Positions 32,591-41,015 are shown, numbered from the stretch's first letter. The stretch is 64,000 bases of DNA from VRUE01 sp963712595 (GCA_963712595.1 CAVQIM010000001.1:620001-684000); one strand, 5' to 3'. The notes: a model not told the origin generated them from the letters alone. Numbers and translations are program-made.

Positions 32591-32637
32591 GCGCCCGCCG
32601 CCAGACGCCGAGGTCGCGTCCGCGCGACAATGGGCAG

Positions 32638-33204
32638 ATGAGCGAGCTCAACGGGGACCGCTCGGCCTGGCTGCGCTGCTACCGCTGCTGGTCCCAAAAC
32701 CTCGAGATCCAGATCCACTACGACGCGATCCGCCGCGTCGATCCCGACAGCGGGGTCCTAGCCGAGGGGATCGACGAGGTCCAGGAGGCACTGGTGCAGT
32801 GCGTCGACTGCATGCACGACCAGCCCCACCTCGCCTTCCAGGACAACCAGGTGGTACCGGTCGAGGATCGCTGGGAGCGGATGGTCGCCGGCACCCCCTG
32901 GGTCGCCTCCTGCACGGTCAGGGTCGACCAGGACCGGGTCGAGACCTGCGCCGGGCCGGAAGCAGCCGAGTTCCTCACCTACGGGGCCTTCGGCGACGCC
33001 GGGGTGCGCGAGTTCTTCACCCACGTCCGCTTCCACAAGCACGACGAGGAGCAGATCGTCGTCCACATGCTGGTCGAGCTCTACGCCCGTTCGGCCGAAG
33101 AGGCAAGCGACGTCCTCGAGGAGGCGGCCCAGGGGCCCCTGGAGATCACCTCCCTGGCCGAGGAGTCAAGGCCCCCCGCCCACGCCTCGGACGAGGCGCA
33201 CTAG
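32638..33204 (+). CDS. Hypothetical protein with two CxxC motifs
   Basis: A 188-residue soluble protein. Two CxxC pairs (CYRC near residue 14 and CVDC near residue 55) could hold a zinc ion. A second half (VREFFTHVRFHKHDEEQIVVHMLVELYARSAEEASDVLEEA) is helical with several His. I recognise no family. It begins 47 bp after the mutase stop on the same strand and might be co-transcribed, but no direct role in the pathway is evident. Confidence 0.65.
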   Translation: MSELNGDRSAWLRCYRCWSQNLEIQIHYDAIRRVDPDSGVLAEGIDEVQEALVQCVDCMHDQPHLAFQDNQVVPVEDRWERMVAGTPWVASCTVRVDQDRVETCAGPEAAEFLTYGAFGDAGVREFFTHVRFHKHDEEQIVVHMLVELYARSAEEASDVLEEAAQGPLEITSLAEESRPPAHASDEAH

Positions 33205-33209
33205 AGCCG

Positions 33210-33755
33210 CTACTCGACGTCGCCCTCTGCCCTGGGGGGCTCGCCGGGGTTCTTGCGCGGGACCAGGACCAAGCGCTTGAACTCGGCGACGAGGACAGCG
33301 TCCTGGTTGAGGACGCGGGTGTGGACCTTGACCACGCCGCGGTCGGGCTTGGACTTCGAGGGCTTGACCTCGAGCACCTCGGTCTCGCAGAAGAGGGTGT
33401 CGCCGTGGAAGACCGGGTTGGGATGGCTGAGGTCTTCGGTCGCCAGGTTGGCGATCGCCTTGCCGGAGACGTCTGAGACCGACATCCCCAGGGCGAGCGA
33501 GTAGACGAGCGGGCCGACGACGACGTTGCGCCCCTGCTGGGAGCCGCTCGCGTAGACGTCGTTGATGTGGAGCGGATGGTGGTTCATCGTGATCAGGCAG
33601 AAGAGGTGGTCGTCGGCCTCGGTCACGGTCTTCGCTGGCCAGTGCTTGTAGACGGCGCCGACCTCGAACTCCTCGAGGTAGCGGCCGTAGCTGTGCGCGC
33701 CCGACGCCTCGCGCTCAGCCTGGTCGGTGCTCAGCTCGTACTTCTCATCGCTCAT
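33210..33755 (-). CDS. MaoC-family hydratase, probable mesaconyl-CoA hydratase
   Basis: A 181-residue single-hotdog MaoC dehydratase. The hydratase signature is ADDHLFCLITMNHHPLHINDVYA (Asp/His pair) and GPLVYSLALGMSV. In Streptomyces a MaoC protein of this size sits with crotonyl-CoA carboxylase/reductase and the mutase, and acts on mesaconyl-C1-CoA. The presence of ccr, meaA, an acyl-CoA dehydrogenase and a malyl-CoA lyase here supports the same role. Alternative: a general (R)-specific enoyl-CoA hydratase. It converges with the CxxC protein, 5 bp apart. Confidence 0.8.
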   Translation of the reverse strand: MSDEKYELSTDQAEREASGAHSYGRYLEEFEVGAVYKHWPAKTVTEADDHLFCLITMNHHPLHINDVYASGSQQGRNVVVGPLVYSLALGMSVSDVSGKAIANLATEDLSHPNPVFHGDTLFCETEVLEVKPSKSKPDRGVVKVHTRVLNQDAVLVAEFKRLVLVPRKNPGEPPRAEGDVE

Positions 33756-33844
33756 TCTCGGTCTCGTCTCCTGTTGGGGTAGCGGCGCGGCATCCTATAG
33801 ACCGCCGCGTTCGGCGCGCCTGTGGCGAGACTAGACTGCTCGCG

Positions 33845-35092
33845 ATGAAGATCGGCATCGTCGGCCAGGGCTACGTCGGCCTACCCCTAACCGTGGCCTT
33901 CGCCGAGAGCGGGCACGAGGTCGTCGCCCTCGACCTGGACCCGCGCAAGATCGAGAGCCTCGAGCAAGGCCGCAGCTACATCGAGGACATCCCCGACGCC
34001 GCCCTGGCTCCGCTCGGCGAGCGCCTGCACCCGACCTCCCGCCACGCCGACCTCGCCTCCTGCGAGGCGGTGATCATCTGCGTGCCGACCCCGCTGACGG
34101 GCTCACGCGAGCCCGACCTCAGTTACCTGCTCGACGCCGGCGCCGCCATTGCGGGCGTGCTCCAGCCCGGGCAGCTGGTCGTGCTCGAGTCGACCACCTA
34201 TCCCGGCACGACGCGCGAGCGGCTGGCTCCCCTGCTCGAGGAGTCCGGCCTCGCCGCCGGCACCGACTTCCACCTCGCCTTCTCTCCCGAGCGGATCGAC
34301 CCCGGCCGCACCGACTACACCGTGCGCACCACCCCGAAGCTGGTCGGGGGGCTCACCGAGGCCTGCGCGGAGCGCGCCCGCGACCTCTACGACCTCATCT
34401 GCGACGAGGTGGTGGTTCTCTCCAGCCCCGAGACCGCCGAGCTGGCAAAGCTCCTGGAGAACATCTTCCGCTCGGTCAACATCGCCTTCGTCAACGAGCT
34501 CGCCCAGCTCTGCGACCGGCTCGGGATCGACGTCTGGGAGGTGATCGACGCGGCAGCGACCAAGCCCTTCGGCTTCATGCGTTTCGACCCCGGACCGGGG
34601 ATGGGCGGCCACTGCCTGCCGATCGACCCCTTCTACCTCGCCTTCAAGGCGCGCGAACACGACTTCTATCCGGAGTTCATCGAGCTGGCGGGGAAGATGA
34701 ACCAGGCCCAGCCCGCCTTCTGCGCCGAGCGCATCGAGCGAGCGCTGAACGATGCCGGCAAGCCGGTGAAGGGCTCGAAGATCGTCCTGCTCGGCGTCAG
34801 CTACAAGGCCGGCGTTGGCGACACCCGCGAGTCGCCCGCGCTGAAGATCGCCGCGCTGCTGCGGGATCTCGGCGGCGAGATCTCCTACCACGACCCACAC
34901 GTGGCCGAGCTCCCCCAGCTCGGCCTCAGCTCGATCGACCTCGACGCCGCGGTGAAGTCCGCCGACGTCGTCGCGATAGTCACCGCCCACCCGAGCCTCG
35001 ACTACGAGGCGATCGCCTCCCGCGCCCTGCTCCTCGTCGACTTCCGTGGCGTCACCCGCGGCATCGACGGCGCGAACCTGATTCGCCTCTAG
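33845..35092 (+). CDS. Nucleotide-sugar 6-dehydrogenase (UDP-GlcNAc/ManNAc type)
   Basis: A 415-residue four-electron dehydrogenase that oxidises a UDP-hexose(amine) to the uronic acid. The N-terminal Rossmann domain starts KIGIVGQGYVGLPLTVAFAESGHEVVALD. The middle has ICVPTPLTGSREPDLSYL, ESTTYPGTT and FSPERIDPG. The catalytic cysteine is in GPGMGGHCLPIDPFYL, and the C-terminal UDP-binding domain has GVSYKAGVGDTRESPALKI. The SPERIDPGR and PGMGGHCLPIDP forms favour WbpA/WecC (amino-sugar) rather than UDP-glucose enzymes. It probably feeds the exopolysaccharide locus at 45-64 kb, though it lies 10 kb away. Confidence 0.9.
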   Translation: MKIGIVGQGYVGLPLTVAFAESGHEVVALDLDPRKIESLEQGRSYIEDIPDAALAPLGERLHPTSRHADLASCEAVIICVPTPLTGSREPDLSYLLDAGAAIAGVLQPGQLVVLESTTYPGTTRERLAPLLEESGLAAGTDFHLAFSPERIDPGRTDYTVRTTPKLVGGLTEACAERARDLYDLICDEVVVLSSPETAELAKLLENIFRSVNIAFVNELAQLCDRLGIDVWEVIDAAATKPFGFMRFDPGPGMGGHCLPIDPFYLAFKAREHDFYPEFIELAGKMNQAQPAFCAERIERALNDAGKPVKGSKIVLLGVSYKAGVGDTRESPALKIAALLRDLGGEISYHDPHVAELPQLGLSSIDLDAAVKSADVVAIVTAHPSLDYEAIASRALLLVDFRGVTRGIDGANLIRL

Positions 35093-35103
35093 CCGACGCT
35101 GCC

Positions 35104-35466
35104 TCAGTGGGCTTTTTTGAGCCGGGCACGTTCCTCTTGACGCTCGACCACCTGGGCGATCAGCTTCTTCACGTTGGAGTCGCCCGTGGCCTTGATGTGG
35201 CCGGTCTCATAAGCCTTGCGATAGCTCTTCACGGTGCCGTTCTCGGCCAGCTCGTTGAACTGCGGTCGGTCGATCTGTACCAGCACCCGCTCGTCCTGGG
35301 AGAGGTCCTTCTTGATCACCGGGCCAGGCACCTCGACCCGGTAGAGCTGGATGTCGTGTTTGGCCTTCAGTTCCAGGCCGAAGACCAGTTTCAGCTTCTG
35401 CAGCGCAGGGACCTCGGCCTGGAATCGCTCGACGGCGGTCTTGATCAGGTCCGGGGTCGACGCCAC
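35104..35466 (-). CDS. SCP2-like lipid/acyl-CoA-binding protein
   Basis: A 120-residue protein resembling the sterol-carrier-protein-2 fold: an N-terminal helix (TPDLIKTAVERFQAEVPALQKLKLVFGLEL), beta strands with YRVEVPGPVIKKDLSQDERVLVQIDRPQFNELAENG, and the typical C-terminal AYETGHIKATGDSNVKKLIAQVVERQEERA. It may bind fatty acyl-CoA or lipids. The GTG start overlaps the acyl-CoA dehydrogenase stop by one base (TAGTG), so the two are co-translated, hinting at substrate delivery to the dehydrogenase. Confidence 0.7.
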   Translation of the reverse strand: MASTPDLIKTAVERFQAEVPALQKLKLVFGLELKAKHDIQLYRVEVPGPVIKKDLSQDERVLVQIDRPQFNELAENGTVKSYRKAYETGHIKATGDSNVKKLIAQVVERQEERARLKKAH

Positions 35467-36680
35467 TAGATCTTGTGCCTCTGCAGGAGCTTCTTGCCGA
35501 TCACCATGCGCTGGATCTCCGAAGTCCCCTCGCCGATCAGCAGCAGCGGCGCGTCGCGGTAGAGGCGCTCGATCTCGTACTCCTTCGAGTAGCCGTAACC
35601 GCCGTGGATGCGGAAGCACTCCTCGACGCACTCCTTGCCTGTCTCCGAGGCGAGCAGCTTGGCCATCCCCGCCTCCAGGTCTGAGCGCTCGCCTGCGTCC
35701 TTCATCCGCGCCGCCTTGCGGGTGACGAGCCGGGCGGCCTCGACCTTGGTCGCCATGTCGGCGAGCTTGAACTGGATCGCCTGGTGCTGGGCGATCGGCT
35801 TGCCGAAGGTCTTGCGCTCCTGGCTGTAGCGCAGGGCCAGCTCCAGGGCGCGCTGGGCGATGCCGACGCCGCGGGCGGCGACGTTGACACGGCCGACCTC
35901 GAGCGCGTCCATCATCTGCACGAAGCCCTGGCCGACCCCAGCCTCCTCGCCGCCGAGCACGCGCTCGGGCGGGCAGCGGTAGCCGTCGTAGACCAGCTCG
36001 GTCGACTCGACGCCCTTGTAGCCCATCTTCTTGATCTTGGGCGGAACCGTCAACCCGGCGAAGGCGCCCTCGTTGACTTCCTTCCAGGGCTCCTTCTCGG
36101 TGATGAAGCAGGTCATTCCCTTGTACGCGGGCTCGGCCTTGGGGTCGGTCTTCACCAAGACGAAGACAACCGACGAGCCGAGGCCGTTGGTGACCCACAT
36201 CTTCTGGCCGTTCAGCTCCCACTTGCCGTCCTCGCCCTTCTTGGCGGTGGCCTTGATGCCCTGGACGTCGGAACCGACCTCGGGCTCGGAGAGCGAGAAG
36301 GCAGCGCGGATCTCCCCCGTCGCCATCTTCGGCAGGAAGTAGTCCTTCTGCTCGTCGGTGCCGAACTTCATCAGCAGGTAAGAGCCGATGAAGTGGGTAT
36401 TGACGACGCCGGAGATCGAGATCCAGCCGCGTGATAGCTCCTCGACGATCATCGCGTAAGTGCTCAGGTCGAGGCCCAGCCCGCCGTACTCCTCGGGAAT
36501 CGTCACCCCGAAGAGTTCCAGCTCCTTCATCTGCTCGACGATCGGCTCCGGGAAAGAGTCCTCGTGGTCGTAGTGCTCGGCGTTGGGAATGATCTGCTCG
36601 TCGACGAACTGACGGACCATCTCAACCATCGCCTGTTGATCGTCGGTCAGTTCCCGGTATGCAGCGGTCTCTACGGCCAT
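35466..36680 (-). CDS. Acyl-CoA dehydrogenase, probable methylsuccinyl-CoA dehydrogenase
   Basis: A 404-residue FAD-dependent acyl-CoA dehydrogenase. Typical segments are VTIPEEYGGLGLDLSTYAMIVEELSRG, FSLSEPEVGSDVQGIKATAKK, WVTNGLGSSVVFVLVKTD, and RQ-type flavin contacts in ERKTFGKPIAQHQAIQFKLADM. The C-terminal GEGTSEIQRMVIGKKLL contains the catalytic Glu. In actinobacterial ethylmalonyl-CoA clusters an acyl-CoA dehydrogenase of this length oxidises methylsuccinyl-CoA to mesaconyl-CoA. Assignment relies on location near ccr, meaA, the MaoC hydratase and the lyase. It could instead act on butyryl- or isobutyryl-CoA. Confidence 0.82.
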   Translation of the reverse strand: MAVETAAYRELTDDQQAMVEMVRQFVDEQIIPNAEHYDHEDSFPEPIVEQMKELELFGVTIPEEYGGLGLDLSTYAMIVEELSRGWISISGVVNTHFIGSYLLMKFGTDEQKDYFLPKMATGEIRAAFSLSEPEVGSDVQGIKATAKKGEDGKWELNGQKMWVTNGLGSSVVFVLVKTDPKAEPAYKGMTCFITEKEPWKEVNEGAFAGLTVPPKIKKMGYKGVESTELVYDGYRCPPERVLGGEEAGVGQGFVQMMDALEVGRVNVAARGVGIAQRALELALRYSQERKTFGKPIAQHQAIQFKLADMATKVEAARLVTRKAARMKDAGERSDLEAGMAKLLASETGKECVEECFRIHGGYGYSKEYEIERLYRDAPLLLIGEGTSEIQRMVIGKKLLQRHKI

Positions 36681-36770
36681 GGCTCCTAGCTCTTGGTCGG
36701 GGAAGTCGGAGGCGGAAGGATATCGGCGTCGCTTTCCCCGCATGTTGCGGCCGGCGCGATCCCGCTGCCC

Positions 36771-36801
36771 TTGACGACCTAAGGGCCGGCCCTCATACAT
36801 T
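36771..36801 (+). promoter_or_regulatory. Candidate housekeeping promoter for the CAP-domain gene
   Basis: TTGACG (36771-36776) and TACATT (36796-36801) with a 19-bp spacer resemble sigma-70 -35/-10 elements, ending 21 bp before the ATG at 36823. The spacer is longer than the optimum, so this is tentative. It lies in the divergent region between the acyl-CoA dehydrogenase and the CAP-domain protein. Confidence 0.3.
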
Positions 36802-36822
36802 CGTCCAGGGGGCTGGACAGAG

Positions 36823-37488
36823 ATGCTCCAGGGGTCGCGATCTGACGAGAAAAGGGCGGTGGCACCGAGGCTCACACGCTTGCTTGTCATCGCAGCGGCG
36901 ATTTTCGCCGTATCCAGCACCAGCGCCCTCGCGGCGGGAGTGCAGGGCAAGCGTGTCGCCGCCTCCCCACCGCCCAATCCGGTCGCGCGCTCATCGACTT
37001 CGCTCATCGCCCCCCCGGCCGCCTGCCCGAACCAAACGGACCCGACGGCCTCGCCCGAAGTCCAAGAACAAGCGATGCGCTGCATGACCGAGTTCGCCCG
37101 TACCCAAGCCGGGCTGAACGAACTCTCCGACTCCCCGCAGCTCGATCTCTCCGCCCGCGAAAAGGGGACCGACGTGCTGCGCTGCGACAGCTTCAGCCAC
37201 TTCGCCTGCGATCGGGAATTCACCTACTGGATGCGCGAAGTCGGCTACATCTCCAAGTCGTGCTGGCATACCGGCGAGAACCTCGCCTGGGGAACCGGCT
37301 CCTACGGCACCGCGCGCTCCATCTTCCAAGCCTGGATGCGCTCACCGGGCCACCGCCAAAACATCCTCGGCGATTACGCGGACCTCGGGCTCAGCCGGCA
37401 AGCTGGCGAGCTCAGCGGACGCGCCGACGCCAATGTCTGGACCGCGCACTTCGGCTCGCACTGCGGAGTATCCGCCCTCGAAGACTAG
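36823..37488 (+). CDS. Secreted CAP-domain (SCP/PR-1-like) protein
   Basis: A 221-residue exported protein with a signal peptide (about residues 17-38, LTRLLVIAAAIFAVSSTSALAAG), a short Pro/Ser linker, and a CAP domain. CAP hallmarks are SFSHFACDREFTYWMREVGY, GENLAWGTGSYGTARSIFQAWMRSPGHRQNILGDYADLGL and the late WTAHFGSHCG, giving the His/Glu/His set of the family. Several Cys suggest disulfides. Bacterial members are cell-surface proteins of unclear function. The first ATG is used because it leaves a normal basic n-region. Confidence 0.87.
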   Translation: MLQGSRSDEKRAVAPRLTRLLVIAAAIFAVSSTSALAAGVQGKRVAASPPPNPVARSSTSLIAPPAACPNQTDPTASPEVQEQAMRCMTEFARTQAGLNELSDSPQLDLSAREKGTDVLRCDSFSHFACDREFTYWMREVGYISKSCWHTGENLAWGTGSYGTARSIFQAWMRSPGHRQNILGDYADLGLSRQAGELSGRADANVWTAHFGSHCGVSALED

Positions 37489-37583
37489 GCAGCAAAAGGC
37501 CCGCTGCACCCTCCGGAGCCACGGCTACGCTTCGGCGCCTCAGCGCGAGCTGACTGGGTACCCACGACCGGAGGAAGGCAAGG

Positions 37584-38159
37584 ATGGAAAAACCCAAGCC
37601 CACCGAGGGCACCCTGAAGAAGTCCCACGTTGAGCTGGCCCTCGCCGCGATAGGAGCAGTAGCGGTGATCGTGATCCTCGTGCTGCTGCTCAATGGAGGC
37701 GACTCGAAGAAGAGCTCCGACTCGGGGAAGAGCTCGAACGGGGCCGAAATCGTCAGCGCCGACGCGTTGCAGGATGCGGCCGCGCAGCAGACAACACCCG
37801 TTTACTGGGCCGGTGAGCAGAAGGGAGCCGAGCTGGAGCTGAGCCAGCCAAGCCAGGGTCGCACCTACGTGCGCTACCTCACCGACGGCGCCGAGGCCGG
37901 TGACCAGAGACCCGACTTCCTCACCGTCAGCACCTACGCCCAGGGCAACGCGGTGGCCGCCCTGCGCCGCCAGGGCAAGGAGCCCGGAGGCGTGATCGGC
38001 ACTGCCCCGGGCAACGCCACGGTCTACTTCAGCCAGACCAATCCCCAGAGCGTCTACCTCGCCTACCCCGGCGTTCCGGTCGAGATCGAGGTCTACGACC
38101 CGAGCTTCAAGCGGGCGCTGCAGCTGGTCAACTCGGGACAGATCGTCGCCGTCGGCTAG
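37584..38159 (+). CDS. Hypothetical single-pass membrane protein
   Basis: A 191-residue protein with one N-terminal helix (HVELALAAIGAVAVIVILVLLLNGG), a Ser/Lys-rich linker and an extracytoplasmic globular domain (GAEIVSADALQDAAAQQTTPVYWAGEQKGAELELSQPSQGRTYVRYLTDGAEAGD...). No family recognised; the pattern TPVYWAGEQ...YVRYLTDGAEAGDQRPDFLTV recurs in other actinobacterial membrane-anchored proteins in my recollection but has no assigned role. A GGAGGAAGG site precedes the ATG. The stop codon lies inside the left end of a 169-bp inverted-repeat element. Confidence 0.72.
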   Translation: MEKPKPTEGTLKKSHVELALAAIGAVAVIVILVLLLNGGDSKKSSDSGKSSNGAEIVSADALQDAAAQQTTPVYWAGEQKGAELELSQPSQGRTYVRYLTDGAEAGDQRPDFLTVSTYAQGNAVAALRRQGKEPGGVIGTAPGNATVYFSQTNPQSVYLAYPGVPVEIEVYDPSFKRALQLVNSGQIVAVG

Positions 38160-38324
38160 GAGGGATTGGCGAAACCCGAGTGCGCGGGCCAGCGAGCGCC
38201 GGACCAAGCGGGACAAGGACGCAGGGAGGCCGAATAGCAGCGCTATTCGGCCGACTGAGGACGCCGTACCGCGCAGTGTCCGCCGCCGCTGGACGCGTGC
38301 GGGGGTTTCGCCAATCCCTCCTAG
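38156..38324. mobile_element. 169-bp element with perfect 22-bp inverted ends (repeat copy C)
   Basis: The ends 38156-38177 and 38303-38324 are exact inverted repeats (starting CTAGGAGGGATTGG). Inside is the best copy of the dispersed repeat: GCGAGCGCCGGACCAAGCG, CAAGGACGCAGGG, then a perfect 11-bp palindrome GGCCGAATAGC (38228-38238)/GCTATTCGGCC (38242-38252), then CGACTGAGGACGCCG. It encodes no protein. Size and structure fit a MITE-like element or a large bidirectional terminator. No clear target-site duplication is visible, because the left end includes the stop codon of the preceding gene. Confidence 0.6.
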
Positions 38325-38336
38325 ACCGGGGCTTTT

Positions 38337-38379
38337 GACAGCTCACCGCCCACCCCAAACGGGGTGGGCGGTGAGTGTC
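38337..38379 (-). terminator. Hairpin downstream of the collagen-like gene
   Basis: A perfect 15-bp stem, CTCACCGCCCACCCC (38342-38356) with GGGGTGGGCGGTGAG (38361-38375), loop AAAC, extended by GACA/TGTC across a one-base bulge. It lies 15 bp beyond the stop of the minus-strand collagen-like gene and probably ends its transcript. It resembles hairpin family 2 in layout (GGTGAGTGTCGAGC beside GGTGAATGTCGGATGC). Confidence 0.65.
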
Positions 38380-38393
38380 GAGCGTGGTCCTGG

Positions 38394-41015
38394 CTACGGC
38401 TGGAAGTCCAGCCGGAAGTACATCGCCCGGCTGGTCGGATTGCCGGCCTTGCTCGCGACGATCGCGATGGCATCTCCGGCAGCAAACGACTGCGAGTTTT
38501 TCGTGTCTTCGCATGTCGTGCTGCTGCTCCCCGAGATCGGACAGGTGATGCCGGTGTTGACAGGGGGAGACGCGCCTGCGGGGTCCCTCCGAACGGTGAA
38601 CGTGTAGGAATCTCCGCTTCCGGGGGAGCCAGTCAGGTAAATCCGGAGATTGCTGACTTTCCCGCCCGCCGACAGCACTTCCTGAATCGCCGGCTCGGAG
38701 GTCGAGAACATGTCGATCGAGGGGCCGAAGTACCGGCCGCTGTCGACGAGTGAGTCATTACCACCGCCGCGAAGCTCGTGGGCGGCGGCCGGGCCTACAG
38801 GGCCCTGTTCGCCTATCGGACCTTTGTCCCCGGTTGGGCCTTTGTCACCCGTAGGGCCTTTGTCACCCGTTGGGCCTTTCTCGCCCACGGGGCCCTGGGG
38901 TCCGATTGGGCCCTGAGGACCAACTGGACCCTGCTCGCCCTGCGGACCTTTGTCACCAGTCTCGCCCACGGGGCCTTGCTCACCCTGGGGGCCTTTCTCC
39001 CCGGTCGGGCCTTTCTCGCCTACCGGGCCCTGCTCGCCGACCTGGCCTTTCTCGCCCTGCGGGCCTTTGTCACCGGCGTCACCCTGCGGGCCTTTCTCGC
39101 CCACTGGGCCTTGCTCGCCGGCGGGACCTTGCTCGCCCTGAGGTCCTTTGTCGCCAGTCTCGCCCTGGGGGCCTTTCTCCCCGGTCGGGCCTTTCTCACC
39201 TACGGGGCCTTGCTCGCCGATCGGACCCTGGGGTCCAACGGGACCCTGCTCGCCAACGGGGCCTTTATCGCCGGCGTCGCCCTGGGGGCCTTTCTCCCCT
39301 TGAGGGCCTTTCTCACCAGTCTCACCCTGCGGGCCTTTCTCGCCCACCGGGCCCTGCTCGCCGTTCGGTCCTTTGTCACCGACCGGGCCCTGCTCACCCT
39401 GAGGTCCTTTGTCGCCAGTCTCGCCCTGGGGACCTTTGTTCCCGGCGTCGCCCTGCGGGCCTTTCTCGCCGACTGGGCCTTTCTCGCCCACAGGGCCTTG
39501 CTCGCCCTGGGGTCCTTTGTCGCCAGTCTCGCCCACGGGGCCTTGCTCACCCTGGGGGCCTTTGTCGCCAGTCGGGCCTTTCTCGCCCACGGGGCCTTGC
39601 TCGCCTACCGGGCCTTGCTCGCCGGCGGGACCTTGCTCACCCTGGGGCCCTTTGTCGCCAGTCTCGCCCTGGGGGCCTTTCTCCCCGGTCGGGCCTTTCT
39701 CGCCCACGGGGCCTTGCTCGCCGATCGGACCCTGGGGCCCAACGGGACCCTGCTCGCCAACGGGGCCTTTATCGCCGGCGTCGCCCTGGGGGCCTTTCTC
39801 CCCTTGAGGGCCTTTCTCACCAGTCTCACCCTGCGGGCCTTTCTCGCCCACCGGGCCCTGCTCGCCGACCTGGCCTTTCTCGCCGACCGGGCCCTGCTCG
39901 CCCTGAGGTCCTTTGTCGCCAGTCTCGCCCTGGGGACCTTTGTTCCCGGCGTCGCCCTGCGGGCCTTTCTCGCCTACCGGGCCTTTCTCGCCCACGGGGC
40001 CCTGCTCGCCCTGCGGACCTTTGTCGCCAGTCTCGCCCACGGGGCCTTGCTCGCCGATCGGACCCTGCTCACCTACGGGGCCTTTGTCGCCGGCGTCGCC
40101 CTGGGGGCCTTTCTCGCCAACCGGGCCTTGCTCGCCCTGGGGACCTTTCTCCCCGATTGGGCCTTTCTCACCTACGGGGCCTTGCTCGCCGATCGGACCC
40201 TGGGGTCCAACGGGACCCTGCTCGCCAACGGGGCCTTTATCGCCGGCGTCGCCCTGGGGGCCTTTCTCCCCTTGAGGGCCTTTCTCACCAGTCTCACCCT
40301 GCGGGCCTTTCTCGCCCACCGGGCCCTGCTCGCCGTTCGGTCCTTTGTCACCGACCGGGCCCTGCTCACCCTGAGGTCCTTTGTCGCCAGTCTCGCCCTG
40401 GGGACCTTTGTTCCCGGCGTCGCCCTGCGGGCCTTTCTCGCCGACTGGGCCTTTCTCGCCCGGCTCGCCCTGTGGGCCCTTGTCACCGGTCGGGCCCTTG
40501 TCGCCTGTCAGACCTTGGGGTCCTTGGTCACCCGTCGGACCCTTGTCGCCGTTCGGACCCTTGTCGCCGTTCGGACCCTTGTCGCCGTTCGGACCCTTGT
40601 CGCCGTTCGGACCCTTGTTTCCAGCGGGGCCCTGGGGGCCGATAGGACCCTGGTCGCCGACTGCACCCTTCTCACCCTTGGCACCCTGGGAGCCGGCGGG
40701 ACCGGTCTGACCCGTTGCGCCGGTGGGGCCGGTCTGGCCGCTGCTGGCTTCGATTCCCAGCACACCCTGCTCGTCCGAGTTGGTCAGGATCAGGACGAGC
40801 TGCTCGCCCTGTTTGCAGTGTTTCGATTTGACGAAGCGGATGCTGCCCTTGTCCGGAGCCTTCTGCTTGATGCAAAGGCTGATCGTTTCCAGCGACTGCG
40901 TCTGCGCCGCCTTGGCGGGCGCGGAAACAGCCAAAAGGACAAAAAGGCTCAGGCAGGCCACGAGGGCAACTGCCGGATAACGAAAGCGGGACAGAGCGTT
41001 CAGTTGACCAGTCAT
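38394..41015 (-). CDS. Large secreted collagen-like (Gly-X-Y) protein
   Basis: About 873 residues. Signal peptide residues 1-37 (RFRYPAVALVACLSLFVLLAVSAPAKA); a 50-residue N-terminal region with two Cys (SLCIKQKAPDKGSIRFVKSKHCKQGEQLVLILTN); about 215 uninterrupted Gly-X-Y triplets dominated by GEKGPQG, GEQGPVG and GDKGP; and a C-terminal domain of about 130 residues (ELRGGGNDSLVDSGRYFGPSIDMFSTSEPAIQEVLSAGG...) that may trimerise the chain. No LPxTG anchor. The ATG at 41015 has an AAGGAG site and gives the signal peptide; an upstream in-frame ATG lacks one. Expected role: surface filament or matrix protein beside the exopolysaccharide locus. Confidence 0.9.
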   Translation of the reverse strand: MTGQLNALSRFRYPAVALVACLSLFVLLAVSAPAKAAQTQSLETISLCIKQKAPDKGSIRFVKSKHCKQGEQLVLILTNSDEQGVLGIEASSGQTGPTGATGQTGPAGSQGAKGEKGAVGDQGPIGPQGPAGNKGPNGDKGPNGDKGPNGDKGPNGDKGPTGDQGPQGLTGDKGPTGDKGPQGEPGEKGPVGEKGPQGDAGNKGPQGETGDKGPQGEQGPVGDKGPNGEQGPVGEKGPQGETGEKGPQGEKGPQGDAGDKGPVGEQGPVGPQGPIGEQGPVGEKGPIGEKGPQGEQGPVGEKGPQGDAGDKGPVGEQGPIGEQGPVGETGDKGPQGEQGPVGEKGPVGEKGPQGDAGNKGPQGETGDKGPQGEQGPVGEKGQVGEQGPVGEKGPQGETGEKGPQGEKGPQGDAGDKGPVGEQGPVGPQGPIGEQGPVGEKGPTGEKGPQGETGDKGPQGEQGPAGEQGPVGEQGPVGEKGPTGDKGPQGEQGPVGETGDKGPQGEQGPVGEKGPVGEKGPQGDAGNKGPQGETGDKGPQGEQGPVGDKGPNGEQGPVGEKGPQGETGEKGPQGEKGPQGDAGDKGPVGEQGPVGPQGPIGEQGPVGEKGPTGEKGPQGETGDKGPQGEQGPAGEQGPVGEKGPQGDAGDKGPQGEKGQVGEQGPVGEKGPTGEKGPQGEQGPVGETGDKGPQGEQGPVGPQGPIGPQGPVGEKGPTGDKGPTGDKGPTGDKGPIGEQGPVGPAAAHELRGGGNDSLVDSGRYFGPSIDMFSTSEPAIQEVLSAGGKVSNLRIYLTGSPGSGDSYTFTVRRDPAGASPPVNTGITCPISGSSSTTCEDTKNSQSFAAGDAIAIVASKAGNPTSRAMYFRLDFQP
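39217..40450. repeat. Long direct repeats within the collagen-like gene
   Basis: A block beginning CCGATCGGACCCTGGGG recurs at 39217, 39721 and 40189 (offsets 504 and 468, both multiples of 9). Copies 1 and 3 stay nearly identical for about 250 bp; copy 2 differs in its last part. The period keeps the Gly-X-Y frame, so the array has grown by recombination between in-frame repeats. Assembly with short reads could easily misjudge copy number here. Confidence 0.85.
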
